The position numbers and the translations under genes are program-made. From assembly GCA_028716225.1 (NCBI GenBank), contig JAQUQE010000013.1, positions 1 through 45,502 on the forward strand: a stretch of DNA of 45,502 nt, written 5' to 3'. Positions 7,708 through 15,164 of this stretch are shown here, piece after piece; within the stretch, counting starts at the first letter, position 1, and each line of letters starts with the position of its first letter. A model generated the notes under the pieces. That model worked only from the letters and a program-made list of their open reading frames with translations, ran no database searches and was not told where the DNA came from. The stretch comes from Dehalococcoidales bacterium. GTDB lineage: Bacteria > Chloroflexota > Dehalococcoidia > Dehalococcoidales > UBA5760.

Positions 7708-8082
7708 TTACCCTTGCCTTCTCTGGCGTTTCAGTATTTCTTCCATCAATTCGTCTTTCTCTATTAGACTGACTACCTGGCTTATAGTCATTTCCAGCAC
7801 TGCAGCAAGTATTTTTAGAGTACCATTAACATTCTTAAAGGCCATGGCCAGCACTTCTTCGGGGCTGCAGGCACCCCTGGCTAAGAATATTATCCCGCCA
7901 TTCTTCTCGTCTACACCGGTCATTATAAAACGCCGGCAGGTAATTTGCTCCTCTTCACTCAGATGAAGAATAACATGAAAATCGTTAAGCCCGTTACTAC
8001 GCTCCATGTCCTCCATTTTTCTCTTCGATTCGTCAGGGTCTTTAGCTGTATCAAAGTTATGGAATCCTTCTATTTTTGACAC
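7708..8082 (-). CDS. Hypothetical protein, last gene of leftward block
   Basis: 124 aa. The start is set at GTG 8082 because GGAGGAGAAGTAAA directly precedes it; the frame is open further upstream inside the neighbour. The middle (DFHVILHLSEEEQITCRRFIMTG) is beta-like and the C-terminus is helical (VLAMAFKNVNGTLKILAAVLEMTISQVV) and charged. No family recognised. It overlaps the upstream DUF5131-type gene by 13 bp. Confidence 0.55.
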   Translation of the reverse strand: MSKIEGFHNFDTAKDPDESKRKMEDMERSNGLNDFHVILHLSEEEQITCRRFIMTGVDEKNGGIIFLARGACSPEEVLAMAFKNVNGTLKILAAVLEMTISQVVSLIEKDELMEEILKRQRRQG

Positions 8083-8813
8083 TTTACTTCTCCTCCAGGA
8101 AACTCCTGCAATATTTTCCAGACTGGCCATTCCTTTTCTATGAGTGGTTTTAAGTTATCCTTAATGAAAACCGGAATGTCGCCAGCATTGTGGGCGGCTA
8201 CTAATATATCTTGTATCCAGCTTATTTTCGGTGTTGTCTTGGCGCTGACCGGCGTACATTGCCCCAGTATTATCCAGGAGATACCAGCAGTACGCAGAGT
8301 CCATTCAGTATCAGCGACATTCATATCCCAGGAAAGCAAAGGCTCAAAGGAAATAAACTTGACCCTTGCCTGAGTGTCTTTTAAGCCTTCCCATGCGTTA
8401 GTGAACATGGAAGCATCAGTACAACTCACTCCCACCCAACAATTATCGTCAAACTCCCACCTCTTCAATCTCTGTGGTTGTTTGGTAAGAAATATAAACG
8501 TGCGCTGCGGGTATGACTTTACACCCTCGAATATCTCTTTCATACCCCAGGGGTCAATCCAGTCACCGAAGAGCTCCATAGTCGAGCCGACAAAATACTT
8601 ATCCCCCGGCTTTCCCGGTAGCTTGTGCCACACTGTATTGTCGTAGGTAATGGCCGGATTCCACTTAAAACGTTTATACAGCCGGCGGGCGTAGCAGTAA
8701 GATTTACCTTGGGCATCCTTACAATCTACGGGGCATAAACCACGTACAGGGTTTATGGTATAGCCAGACTTACCTGTTGTTGGGTCTTTTAGCCATTCAA
8801 TTTTAGTTTTCAT
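8070..8813 (-). CDS. Phage Gp37/Gp68-like protein (DUF5131)
   Basis: 247 aa. It has the hallmark pattern of the phage Gp37/Gp68 (DUF5131) family: MKTKIEWLKDPTTGKSGYTINP start, an N-terminal cysteine cluster (CPVDCKDAQGKSYCYA), a GDWIDPW segment, FIFLTKQPQRL, NCWVGVSCTD, and KFISFEPLL with WIILGQ. This family is common in phages and resembles radical-SAM proteins in its Cys cluster and barrel-like repeats. Its substrate is not established. The start is coupled (ATGA) to the upstream YkgJ-like gene. Confidence 0.85.
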   Translation of the reverse strand: MKTKIEWLKDPTTGKSGYTINPVRGLCPVDCKDAQGKSYCYARRLYKRFKWNPAITYDNTVWHKLPGKPGDKYFVGSTMELFGDWIDPWGMKEIFEGVKSYPQRTFIFLTKQPQRLKRWEFDDNCWVGVSCTDASMFTNAWEGLKDTQARVKFISFEPLLSWDMNVADTEWTLRTAGISWIILGQCTPVSAKTTPKISWIQDILVAAHNAGDIPVFIKDNLKPLIEKEWPVWKILQEFPGGEVKCQK

Positions 8814-9364
8814 AGATTACCCACCCCTAATCTCATTACCGACCGCCGCAGTTGCCAGCGGTAAAGGAATATCTGCCGGGCAATTCTCCGGCCCTCCGGA
8901 CAGGAAGAAGCCAGGGCGAAGAGGTCTTTCCCCTCGGCCTTGGCCCCAAACTGCAACGGGTATATAAGGCAGGCAAAGGGCTTTTCATCTTGAGCCAGAC
9001 AATGATTCAAATTATCCAAAAGAGTACATGGGTATTGCATATCTATAAAATCCGACCTCTCTCCGGGTTTGTAAACCGATTTAATGACCTGTGTATGATA
9101 CTTCTTAAACAATACCATGTGCTCTTTAACAGAGAGGCTGACGCAGTTATTTGGGCCTCTCTTACAACAGTTGGCATCGCAGGCGTCACACTTTACCTGT
9201 GAGATAAGAGCTGTAATCATACTAAAGCCAATCTCACCGGACTGTACGTTCAACGGCAGCGGAATAACGCTATTTGTTTCCTGAGCTCCCTTCATAAGCT
9301 CGCTGAGCTCTTTCTTGAACTCGTCTTCTTCCAGCTCCCAATCAATCAGAAAATTGAAACTCAT
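8810..9364 (-). CDS. YkgJ-type CxxCxxCC cluster protein
   Basis: 184 aa. The central region has the metal-binding Cys pattern of the YkgJ/CxxCxxCC family: CDACDANCC near residue 60, then CVSL, YPCTLLDNLNHCLAQDEKPFACLIYPL. It probably binds Fe-S or zinc. The basic Arg-rich tail is unlike the core. Good SD (GGAGGAG) before the ATG. Paired by ATGA with the DUF5131 gene, suggesting a shared metal-dependent pathway (inference). Confidence 0.8.
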   Translation of the reverse strand: MSFNFLIDWELEEDEFKKELSELMKGAQETNSVIPLPLNVQSGEIGFSMITALISQVKCDACDANCCKRGPNNCVSLSVKEHMVLFKKYHTQVIKSVYKPGERSDFIDMQYPCTLLDNLNHCLAQDEKPFACLIYPLQFGAKAEGKDLFALASSCPEGRRIARQIFLYRWQLRRSVMRLGVGNL

Positions 9365-9410
9365 TTACTCCTCCTAATATCTTTGCAGTGATTTTACAAA
9401 GGCGTCACGC

Positions 9411-9436
9411 AATTAGTTGGCGACCGGCAACTAATT
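9411..9436. promoter_or_regulatory. 9-bp inverted repeat (operator or recombination-site candidate)
   Basis: AATTAGTTG (9411-9419) and CAACTAATT (9428-9436) form a perfect inverted repeat around an 8-base GC-rich spacer. It lies in the gene-poor stretch 9365-9517 upstream of the YkgJ-like gene. The symmetry fits a dimeric regulator site. A recombinase core site is possible but the integrase is 21 kb away. Confidence 0.5.
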
Positions 9437-9510
9437 ACTCGATTTAGCCTCAGATTTTGTCATTTTGGCACTAATAATATAAGCAGTTTTTAACAAACGA
9501 TTTTACAGTA

Positions 9511-9534
9511 CCCCACATTATGGGGTTTTGTCGT
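9511..9534 (+). terminator. Terminator-like hairpin, rightward orientation
   Basis: CCCCA (9511-9515) pairs with TGGGG (9521-9525) around CATTA and is followed by TTTTG and a TTTTT run. It looks like a weak intrinsic terminator for transcription moving rightward out of the convergent junction at 7.7 kb. It overlaps the 3' end of the small leftward gene 9518-9673. Confidence 0.4.
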
Positions 9535-9673
9535 TTTTATTCTCATAGCGGCGCTTGATAGTAATATCCTTCCAGTATTCAGTGTAGAGCTTAAATACCA
9601 GGGCCGTGATAAGAATGCAGGCTAATACACATATAGCACAGATAATGGTTAGGACTATGACCAGTATTTCCAT
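9518..9673 (-). CDS. Small membrane protein
   Basis: 51 aa. Starts MEILVIVLTIICAICV, with a hydrophobic helix over residues ~3-27, then a charged tail (KDITIKRRYENKNDKTP). The ATG immediately follows the stop of 9674-9991, with GGAGGAG upstream. Typical of small phage membrane proteins; function unknown. Confidence 0.6.
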   Translation of the reverse strand: MEILVIVLTIICAICVLACILITALVFKLYTEYWKDITIKRRYENKNDKTP

Positions 9674-9991
9674 TTACTCCTCTACTCCTCCTAATATCAA
9701 ATCTCCCAGATACATTATCAGCCAGGGGGGCTCTATAATACCTATGCCATTGTACTGCGAGATATCTTTACAATAGAGCAGCTGCCTAGTGAACTGCTCT
9801 CCGGTCGCTGGGTTAGTAAACCTTATCCAATAATCATAACTTATTGGCGGTCCCAAATACTCATATGTTACATTAGCCAATGCCTGGAAGCGGCTATCAC
9901 TATTATCGATAAGCCGGATATCGAAGGGTTTCAAACCGTCCCTGCATTGCTCAAAGAAAGGCGATATTGTCTTGAAATCCAGTATTTTCAT
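9674..9991 (-). CDS. Hypothetical phage protein, possibly ASCH/DUF3850-like
   Basis: 105 aa. FFEQCRDGLKPFDIRLIDNSDSRFQAL resembles the N-terminal signature of small phage proteins with a PUA/ASCH-like fold (usual form: F..V..G.KPFEIR). WIRFTNPATGEQFTRQL and WLIMYLGD follow. This suggests a nucleic-acid-interacting domain, at low certainty. Start coupled by ATGA to the endonuclease gene upstream. Confidence 0.5.
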   Translation of the reverse strand: MKILDFKTISPFFEQCRDGLKPFDIRLIDNSDSRFQALANVTYEYLGPPISYDYWIRFTNPATGEQFTRQLLYCKDISQYNGIGIIEPPWLIMYLGDLILGGVEE

Positions 9992-10419
9992 TGCTCCTCC
10001 TTAAAATTGTATTCCCAGCCGGGGATCAGGGCATCAACTCCTTGTCTCTTGACTGCCTGAAACCACTCCTCTCCGATAACAGTGATTTTTACGTCAGGGT
10101 AGTATTTGGCCATGCGTTTGAGCTTAGTGGCACTCTTTGGGTCCATATAACCTTTAATCTCCACAAACTCTACTGCCGGCGCTTGATTCAGCCCGGTTTG
10201 AATCCAGAGCTTGAAATCTGGGCAGTAAAAGCGAGTACCGCGCTTAACGGGAAACTCGAAAGTCTGGACCTCATACTCCCACTTAACGATATCACCACCC
10301 TGTGCAATTACCCAGTTCAGATATCGACAGTAATTGGCTTCCCAAAGCGACCTTACATAAATACCGATATCCTTCCGGAAACCGCCTTTAGCATGGGGGT
10401 TAATTACGTGGTAGCTCAT
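9988..10419 (-). CDS. PD-(D/E)XK endonuclease, DUF1064/resolvase-like
   Basis: 143 aa. Motifs in order: IYVRSLWEANYCRYL (Glu near residue 29), RFYCPDFKLWI (catalytic Asp) and EFVEIKGYMD (E-x-K). This is the complete PD-(D/E)XK core with the DUF1064-like spacing. Such phage enzymes act on branched DNA or as VSR-like nickases. It lies downstream of the helicase loader, so a role in resolving replication or recombination intermediates is likely (inference). Confidence 0.75.
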   Translation of the reverse strand: MSYHVINPHAKGGFRKDIGIYVRSLWEANYCRYLNWVIAQGGDIVKWEYEVQTFEFPVKRGTRFYCPDFKLWIQTGLNQAPAVEFVEIKGYMDPKSATKLKRMAKYYPDVKITVIGEEWFQAVKRQGVDALIPGWEYNFKEEQ

Positions 10420-10497
10420 AAACTCTTTTTTTGCCCCCCTTTAGTAAAAGGGCTTATGACTATAATTTCTTGTTCATGTCTCCTACTTGTTAGCCAC

Positions 10498-11109
10498 TTA
10501 ATAGTTTTCAATCGTCTGTATTACTTTTAATATGATTTTGGCAAGCTCTTTCTGATTCGCACCCGGGTAAGCTAAAAGATATGCCTCAATAATCTCAACC
10601 TCCATTTCATTATCCATGCCTACGCCCCTGTTTAAAAGCTCCATCGCAGCCTGGTCAAGCTGTCCCAATTTAGTCTGGATATCCGCGAGTATCTTTTCTA
10701 TGTCGCTGGAAAGAGGGGAGCTTTCCCCTAAGACTACCCTAATCATAGGATTGAAATTCCAGCGATTCTTTATTCCCACCCACCCGGAATGTGATATTCC
10801 CCACTTCTCAATAGTCGCCTTATCGCCCATTGATTCGATATCAGCCTCAATGGCTTTCCGGTTGCTATCGTAGTAATTCATTAGTATGCGAGCTCCGCCC
10901 TTCTTATATACCGGCTTCGGCGGGATAGAATTGTTATTTTTTTCCTGTTCAATATGGTCCACTATGATTCCCTCCTTTTCGCTAAGCTCCTTAGCTCTCT
11001 CAATATGTTCTTTTGAAATGATACTTGCTAGATACTGGATAGCGCCACAGGCGCATGTTCCCTTGGCGATGCCTCTCTCAAAGAAAGTAAATTTGTATGT
11101 ATGGTACAT
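10498..11109 (-). CDS. Hypothetical protein with zinc-like motif and HTH-like middle
   Basis: 203 aa with SD AGGAGGT. The N-terminus has a CACG turn (TCACGAIQYLAS). The centre (ATIEKWGISHSGWVGIKNRWNF) reads like a recognition-helix segment. The C-terminal ~70 residues are helical (LSSDIEKILADIQTKLGQLDQAAMEL). It lies between helicase loader and endonuclease and may take part in replication. No family named. Confidence 0.5.
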   Translation of the reverse strand: MYHTYKFTFFERGIAKGTCACGAIQYLASIISKEHIERAKELSEKEGIIVDHIEQEKNNNSIPPKPVYKKGGARILMNYYDSNRKAIEADIESMGDKATIEKWGISHSGWVGIKNRWNFNPMIRVVLGESSPLSSDIEKILADIQTKLGQLDQAAMELLNRGVGMDNEMEVEIIEAYLLAYPGANQKELAKIILKVIQTIENY

Positions 11110-11110
11110 A

Positions 11111-11965
11111 TTACCTCCTGCGGTAATCAGGGGAGGAATTGCATACTAATACAGAGATATCGGGATCAGAAAAGCGAGATAGAATGCGCTCGCTCTTTTT
11201 CTCAAGCTCCGCATAGTCCCGATTAGAAGTCATTACAGTTATACGCCGCTCACGGTACCGCTCATCGATAATCTGCTCAATCTTTGACAGCTCCCACTCT
11301 GTACCATACTCTACGCCAAAATCATCGAGTACAAGCGCAGGTATAGACACCATGGCTCGAACCTTAACCTCAGTGGTGTTATCCCCGATACTCTCTTTAA
11401 GCTGGCTCACCAGATTGGCTACAGTGAAAATGCGAGCATCGATATCCCTACCGTTCATTTCCGTCACAAGCGCCTCACATAAAAACGTCTTACCGTTGCC
11501 TACTACTCCATAGCAAAAGAGGAAGGGCTTATCCGACTCACCCTTAGCCAGGGCTTTAAAAGCGTGAAATGCTTCTTTGTTACCCTTCATCTGCTTAAAG
11601 GTATCGAAGCTAGGGAATTTTCTGCCCAGCCCCTTTTCTCTCAAGCTGTCAGGGGTTTTAATGAATCCCTTGCGTGATTCCTCAACACACCCCTTCCCTG
11701 GGCAGTGGATAACGTTATCATAACAAGTCATTCCCGTAACCGGGTCGCGGGGATGTAGCCAGCCAACGCCGTGGCATACCTCACAGTAGGGATTGGGTCC
11801 GTAGCCATGCTTACTTTTCCACCTTTGTGCAGTCTCCAAGCAAGTCCTGGTCACAAGGGTTGCTTGCGGCATATCTCTGCTTATATTGTCGTCTTCCTTC
11901 CTCTGGACTTGTGTATTGAGTTCCAAAGGACCTTCCTGATTGTTTTGATTCTCCAAATTTACCAT
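11111..11965 (-). CDS. dnaC-like: DnaC-like helicase loader (AAA+ ATPase)
   Basis: 284 aa from the longest start. An N-terminal zinc finger (YCEVCHGVGWLHP...CPGKGC, residues ~60-93) precedes an AAA+ domain with Walker A GVVGNGKT (153-160), Walker B LVLDDFG (211-217) and a late VMTSNRDY sensor segment. This is the layout of phage DnaC/DnaI helicase loaders. The start is uncertain: the frame overlaps the initiator gene by up to 155 bp, and an internal ATG at 11872 is possible. It would load the host helicase onto the origin with the initiator encoded just upstream. Confidence 0.8.
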   Translation of the reverse strand: MVNLENQNNQEGPLELNTQVQRKEDDNISRDMPQATLVTRTCLETAQRWKSKHGYGPNPYCEVCHGVGWLHPRDPVTGMTCYDNVIHCPGKGCVEESRKGFIKTPDSLREKGLGRKFPSFDTFKQMKGNKEAFHAFKALAKGESDKPFLFCYGVVGNGKTFLCEALVTEMNGRDIDARIFTVANLVSQLKESIGDNTTEVKVRAMVSIPALVLDDFGVEYGTEWELSKIEQIIDERYRERRITVMTSNRDYAELEKKSERILSRFSDPDISVLVCNSSPDYRRR

Positions 11966-12791
11966 CCTTCCTTAGAGGAAATATCCCGGTCCAGTTATTC
12001 ACAATGCTCTGGTTGAGAATTTCCGTAACGTCCTGGCCGGATGCCCGTAGTGTATCCAGCTTTTTGATAATGAGGTCTACCGCCTTTGATGTTGGGGGAG
12101 CCCTCTTAAACTTTCTCATTTCTAAATAAGCGTCCCAGGTTTCTTTATTTAACCAATTTGGTAACTCCTTTTTGGTAGCGACTTTATGACCTCCAAATGT
12201 AACGGAATGTAACGACTTGGCCCCGTTACATGACACCTTTTTCAGGCACGACCTTGTAACGACCTTTTCCGTTACAGCCTCAACCTCTGAGTGTGGATGT
12301 AACGCCGTTACGCAATCTTTATCTAACTCTATATATATATCTTTAATATTCTTTTCTGGTTCTCTTTTCTTTACTTCTTCTGTAACGACTTTTCCCGTTA
12401 CACTATGACGGCGGCGGTATTCCCTTACCCTTTCCTTTACCGCTTCAGCGCTATCAGATGGAGCCTTATCCTGTCGTGCTACAAAGTTGACTATGGTTAA
12501 ACATTTGCCATTGCCATTCTCATTCCAGGAAAGACTCCCTTGCCCCTCCATCTTTGTCAGCATGGACTTAAATTGGCTTACTTCCTCGGGCTTACTGATA
12601 TGGAGCGTATCGCACATTTCGTCAATTGATAGAGGGGTGTTGCCGCTGATAATCCTTCCCTCGGTGCTGCAGATGCGTCCGAGGGTTAGTAGCCCACACC
12701 ACGCTCCTCGCTCTGCCAGTGAAAGGCGTATTATCTTTGTGTCACTGGCCCATTCAGTCCACAACTTGAGCCAGGGTTTTGCTCTTGCCAT
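11811..12791 (-). CDS. Replication initiator with internal origin (lambda O-like)
   Basis: 326 aa. The N-terminus (KPWLKLWTEWASDTKIIRLSLAERGAWCGLL) matches the winged-helix domain of phage replisome organisers. The C-terminal ~100 residues (WLNKETWDAYLEMRKFKR...IIKKLDTLRASGQ) resemble the conserved C-terminal block of such initiators. The linker (residues ~131-198) is encoded by DNA packed with nine GTAACG/CGTTAC hexamers. This is the arrangement of lambda O, whose iterons lie inside the gene. A DnaC-type loader follows. It probably binds its own iterons and recruits the loader. Confidence 0.75.
   Translation of the reverse strand: MARAKPWLKLWTEWASDTKIIRLSLAERGAWCGLLTLGRICSTEGRIISGNTPLSIDEMCDTLHISKPEEVSQFKSMLTKMEGQGSLSWNENGNGKCLTIVNFVARQDKAPSDSAEAVKERVREYRRRHSVTGKVVTEEVKKREPEKNIKDIYIELDKDCVTALHPHSEVEAVTEKVVTRSCLKKVSCNGAKSLHSVTFGGHKVATKKELPNWLNKETWDAYLEMRKFKRAPPTSKAVDLIIKKLDTLRASGQDVTEILNQSIVNNWTGIFPLRKDGKFGESKQSGRSFGTQYTSPEEGRRQYKQRYAASNPCDQDLLGDCTKVEK
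12181..12347 (-). repeat. Inverted repeat copy 1 inside the initiator gene
   Basis: Read on the minus strand, this segment is nearly identical to plus-strand 37517-37699. The other copy carries an extra 6-bp GAGTTA unit, an extra 11-bp iteron unit and a few substitutions. Here it is protein-coding; in the other copy the frame is broken, so the DNA rather than the protein is conserved. Iterons lie at 12199, 12209, 12224, 12256, 12270, 12299 and 12306. Confidence 0.92.
12199..12401. other. Candidate replication origin 1 (GTAACG iterons)
   Basis: Nine copies of the hexamer GTAACG or its complement lie at 12199, 12209, 12224, 12256, 12270, 12299, 12306, 12382 and 12396, several as divergent pairs. 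The pair at 12299-12311 forms GTAACG-C-CGTTAC. An AT-rich tract (ATATATATAT) lies alongside at ~12330. Iterons plus AT-rich DNA inside an initiator gene is a classic theta origin design. Confidence 0.75.
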
Positions 12792-12801
12792 AGGAGCTCC
12801 T

Positions 12802-12954
12802 TTATAGATACGTCACGTTTAGCATGACTGATTCATTTGGTTTGGGGTGGCAGCAACCACACACAAACTCTCCAGACCCGCCCCAATAGCTGGGCTCTCT
12901 CCACCACCAATTATTACTCTCACAACACCAACATGGCCTGGTGGGTTTATCCAT
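12802..12954 (-). CDS. Small Trp/Cys-rich zinc protein
   Basis: 50 aa. Cysteines are grouped as PCWCCES and FVCGCCH around an unusually Trp-rich centre (NNWWWREPSYWGG). TGATG overlap couples it to the stop of 12954-13736. Likely a zinc finger in the replication operon, between the annealing-type protein and the initiator. No named family. Confidence 0.6.
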   Translation of the reverse strand: MDKPTRPCWCCESNNWWWREPSYWGGSGEFVCGCCHPKPNESVMLNVTYL

Positions 12955-13736
12955 CAATTATTAGTCTCTGGAGGTAATTCTTTAGGAGCATAGGTTTCCA
13001 TTAAGGTAAGGAAGCTCTGCCAAGCGGGAGTGTCAGCTATATCACTTCTCCCCCCAACCCCTAGCTCTTTATACATATCAGCCGGTTGCTTATGGGTTAG
13101 TTCCCAAAACTTCTTCTCCAGGTTGGGGTAGTCGGGGATATCAGATTCCTTGAATTTTTCCCATTCCTCTCTCGGCTTTACTTGCGCCTTACTAATGGCT
13201 CTTTTAGGGGCAGGACCGGCTACAGCTGGTCTACCGCCGGACCTGAGAAAGCGGTTCAGCATATTTGCCACGTAGCTGGAAGGTATACAGAGCCCAAAGG
13301 CGTTTCGCTGCGCCTTACTGAGCCCTTTTTGAAAGTAGAACGGGTCTGGCTCATAGCGCTCCCCGATGATTTCACCGCCTTCGCCGGTGACATTGATTTT
13401 CTGTTTCTTAGACTGGTGGCACCCGCCGAATACACTGAAATTCCTCTTGAGGTCGGTAACTCTTACCACTATCCTGACTGCATCCTCCCCCTCGATATCG
13501 GATATTACAGGCTGTGGGTCTACAACCAGGTTGCCATAGGATCGCGCTGTCTCCTTCGTCCCTATCCATGATAGTTTCATCTTGTCTACCATGCGCTTGG
13601 TTTTGGGGTCGCGTACTTTGGTAACGTAGTAATACTCGTCTATTGTTTCGCCGGCAAGTTCCTGCATGATTTGTCGCTCATCTCGCTGCTCTATGTCGCG
13701 TATTTGAGAAAGCAATGCACTGGTTATTTCATCCAT
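12954..13736 (-). CDS. Putative recombination/ssDNA-annealing-type protein
   Basis: 260 aa. Residues ~30-170 contain YYYVTKVRDPKTKRMV, RIVVRVTD and a strong KGLSKAQRNAFGLCIPSSYV block. The SKA-RNA-IP pattern occurs in a widespread phage family found beside replication genes and often compared with single-strand annealing proteins. The C-terminus is a charged linker and a small helical end. Position at the head of the replication genes supports a DNA metabolism role. Exact family uncertain. Confidence 0.5.
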   Translation of the reverse strand: MDEITSALLSQIRDIEQRDERQIMQELAGETIDEYYYVTKVRDPKTKRMVDKMKLSWIGTKETARSYGNLVVDPQPVISDIEGEDAVRIVVRVTDLKRNFSVFGGCHQSKKQKINVTGEGGEIIGERYEPDPFYFQKGLSKAQRNAFGLCIPSSYVANMLNRFLRSGGRPAVAGPAPKRAISKAQVKPREEWEKFKESDIPDYPNLEKKFWELTHKQPADMYKELGVGGRSDIADTPAWQSFLTLMETYAPKELPPETNN

Positions 13737-13756
13737 AAATAATCCTCCTTATTTAT

Positions 13757-14125
13757 TTAACCTTTACCGAAGAAGGGACTTACTGGTGGCTGTCCTTGCC
13801 CGGGTTGAACCTGTATCTTTACTGGCTGTTGCATCAGATTAACCTTAGTACAATACCAAGTGAAGCATTCAGCGCATATCTCGAAAGACATACAGAGAAT
13901 AGGCATAACAGGCTTGATGGTGATTAGTTTAGTCTGTAGTACCTCTGTCATGGCTATTTGAACTTGCAAGCCATCAGGGTATGCCTTGGGGCCTATTCTT
14001 CCATCGCTCTTGAGTTCGTCAATATACTGGCGGCCGATACCTTCCTTGCATTTACATGTAGGACACTCCTCAGCTCCCTTAATGGGAAAAACCATGTATT
14101 GATTTTCAGTGTTATTTTCCACCAT
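13757..14125 (-). CDS. Hypothetical phage zinc-binding protein
   Basis: 122 aa. An N-terminal CPTCKCKEG and a later ICAECFTWYC give two Cys pairs that could bind one zinc. Between them lie IDELKSDGRIGPKAYPDGLQVQ and a beta-rich stretch. The tail is Gln/Pro/Gly-rich. This pattern recurs in phages of anaerobic bacteria as I recall it, without known function. SD AAAAGGAGTG. Confidence 0.6.
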   Translation of the reverse strand: MVENNTENQYMVFPIKGAEECPTCKCKEGIGRQYIDELKSDGRIGPKAYPDGLQVQIAMTEVLQTKLITIKPVMPILCMSFEICAECFTWYCTKVNLMQQPVKIQVQPGQGQPPVSPFFGKG

Positions 14126-14141
14126 TCACTCCTTTTTTATT

Positions 14142-14411
14142 TTAAAGTACCGATTTGTCAATTTTAACCTGGGGAAGCGGTGTTTTATCCCGCAGTTTAC
14201 ATAAAACAATCAACCCGATGGGAGCCAGTAAGCCAAATAATCCCCAAGCGATATTCCGGTTTTTCAACTTACACCAGATATAGCATCCCCACAACACCAA
14301 AGCCATGCCCACTACCGCGAATAAAATTCTGGCATCGCTATTGAAAAGATTTCCGATATAGCTTAACACTACCCCAGCCCATATCAACCCTGTCCTTACT
14401 CCTTTTGTCAT
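14142..14411 (-). CDS. Small multi-pass membrane protein
   Basis: 89 aa with about three hydrophobic segments (TGLIWAGVVLSYIGNLF, ILFAVVGMALVLWGCYIW, IAWGLFGLLAPIGLIVL) and a short charged tail. Good SD (GGAAGGAGG). Function unknown; possibly superinfection exclusion or envelope modification (inference). Confidence 0.6.
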   Translation of the reverse strand: MTKGVRTGLIWAGVVLSYIGNLFNSDARILFAVVGMALVLWGCYIWCKLKNRNIAWGLFGLLAPIGLIVLCKLRDKTPLPQVKIDKSVL

Positions 14412-14424
14412 CGCATCCTCCTTC

Positions 14425-14676
14425 CTAAAATTTTACTTTCATGCAGCTCTTATAATGTTCCATAAACTTTTCTGGCGTAAATAATTGCTTACAGTTCTGG
14501 CAGATGACGCCGGCAGGTTGACACTTTAATAGATGCTCGGTCACTCGAGATTCCGGCATTACCGTATGACACTTACCACAGCACATTTCTAGCTCAGAAG
14601 GTAATTCGAGCTGCCTGAAGGGCTTATCAATGCCGGCAGCGACCGCCAGCCGATGCTCCCTGCTTCTTTTACCCAT
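14425..14676 (-). CDS. C2H2-like zinc finger protein
   Basis: 83 aa with two finger-like units: CCGKCHTVMPESRVTEHLLKC (~32-52) and CQNCKQLFTPEKFMEHYKSC (~59-78). Each has C-x2-C followed by H-x4-C (HLLKC, HYKSC). The N-terminus is basic. Likely DNA- or RNA-binding. Its start overlaps the end of the next zinc-ribbon gene by 8 bp. Confidence 0.65.
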   Translation of the reverse strand: MGKRSREHRLAVAAGIDKPFRQLELPSELEMCCGKCHTVMPESRVTEHLLKCQPAGVICQNCKQLFTPEKFMEHYKSCMKVKF

Positions 14677-14851
14677 AACTTATCTCCTTTCCATATCTAT
14701 CGACTTTTATAGTACGCATACTTTTTTCATTTAATATACTGGTAGCTCGACAGCCTTTGGTTTGGCACTTATACTCTATCTCCATACGAGTACCGAATCC
14801 TATGCAGACAAGACGACCGCCACATTTAGGACATCTCGGATTTTTATACAT
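14669..14851 (-). CDS. Zinc ribbon protein
   Basis: 60 aa. PRCPKCGGRLVCIGFG and YKCQTKGCRATS form a typical two-knuckle zinc ribbon. The SD is of the GAGGGGG type. Role unknown; one of many small zinc proteins in the leftward block. Confidence 0.65.
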   Translation of the reverse strand: MYKNPRCPKCGGRLVCIGFGTRMEIEYKCQTKGCRATSILNEKSMRTIKVDRYGKEISYG

Positions 14852-14901
14852 AATTGCCCCCTCAGATAGTTACTTGCTCCCTTGTAGATGGTCACCAGAC
14901 G

Positions 14902-15114
14902 TTAGCCCTGGCCTTTTATCTCTTCTTGCGGGGCTAACTCCCTTCGCAACCGACCTACCTCTGTTTTAGGCACCAGTGTTCTGCCGACCATTCTTATCAC
15001 AATCATCTTGCCGGACCTCACCCAGCGCCACGCCGTTGGGATGCTGATACCGATGGCGGCGGCGGCTTCATCCACACTATAAACATCATCGAGGTTAACG
15101 ATAACTTCCGGCAT
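14902..15114 (-). CDS. Excisionase/MerR-type HTH protein
   Basis: 70 aa from ATG 15114, which lies 9 bases after AAAAGGAG. The in-frame TTG at 15123 is too close to that site. VYSVDEAAAAIGISIPTAWRWVRSGKMIVIRMVGRTLVPKTEV is the HTH_17/excisionase pattern with a wing. Could control excision directionality with the integrase at 30.4-31.3 kb, or act as a repressor. The family fit is good; the specific role is inferred. Confidence 0.75.
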   Translation of the reverse strand: MPEVIVNLDDVYSVDEAAAAIGISIPTAWRWVRSGKMIVIRMVGRTLVPKTEVGRLRRELAPQEEIKGQG

Positions 15115-15164
15115 TTCTATCAACTCCTTTTACCAGTACGATAGAGAGTCTATCATTAAATTTC

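Noticed and set aside
8140-9202. Plus-strand open frames of 77-116 aa opposite DUF5131 and YkgJ-like genes
   Set aside because: They are shadows of well-supported leftward genes, without SD or protein-like motifs.
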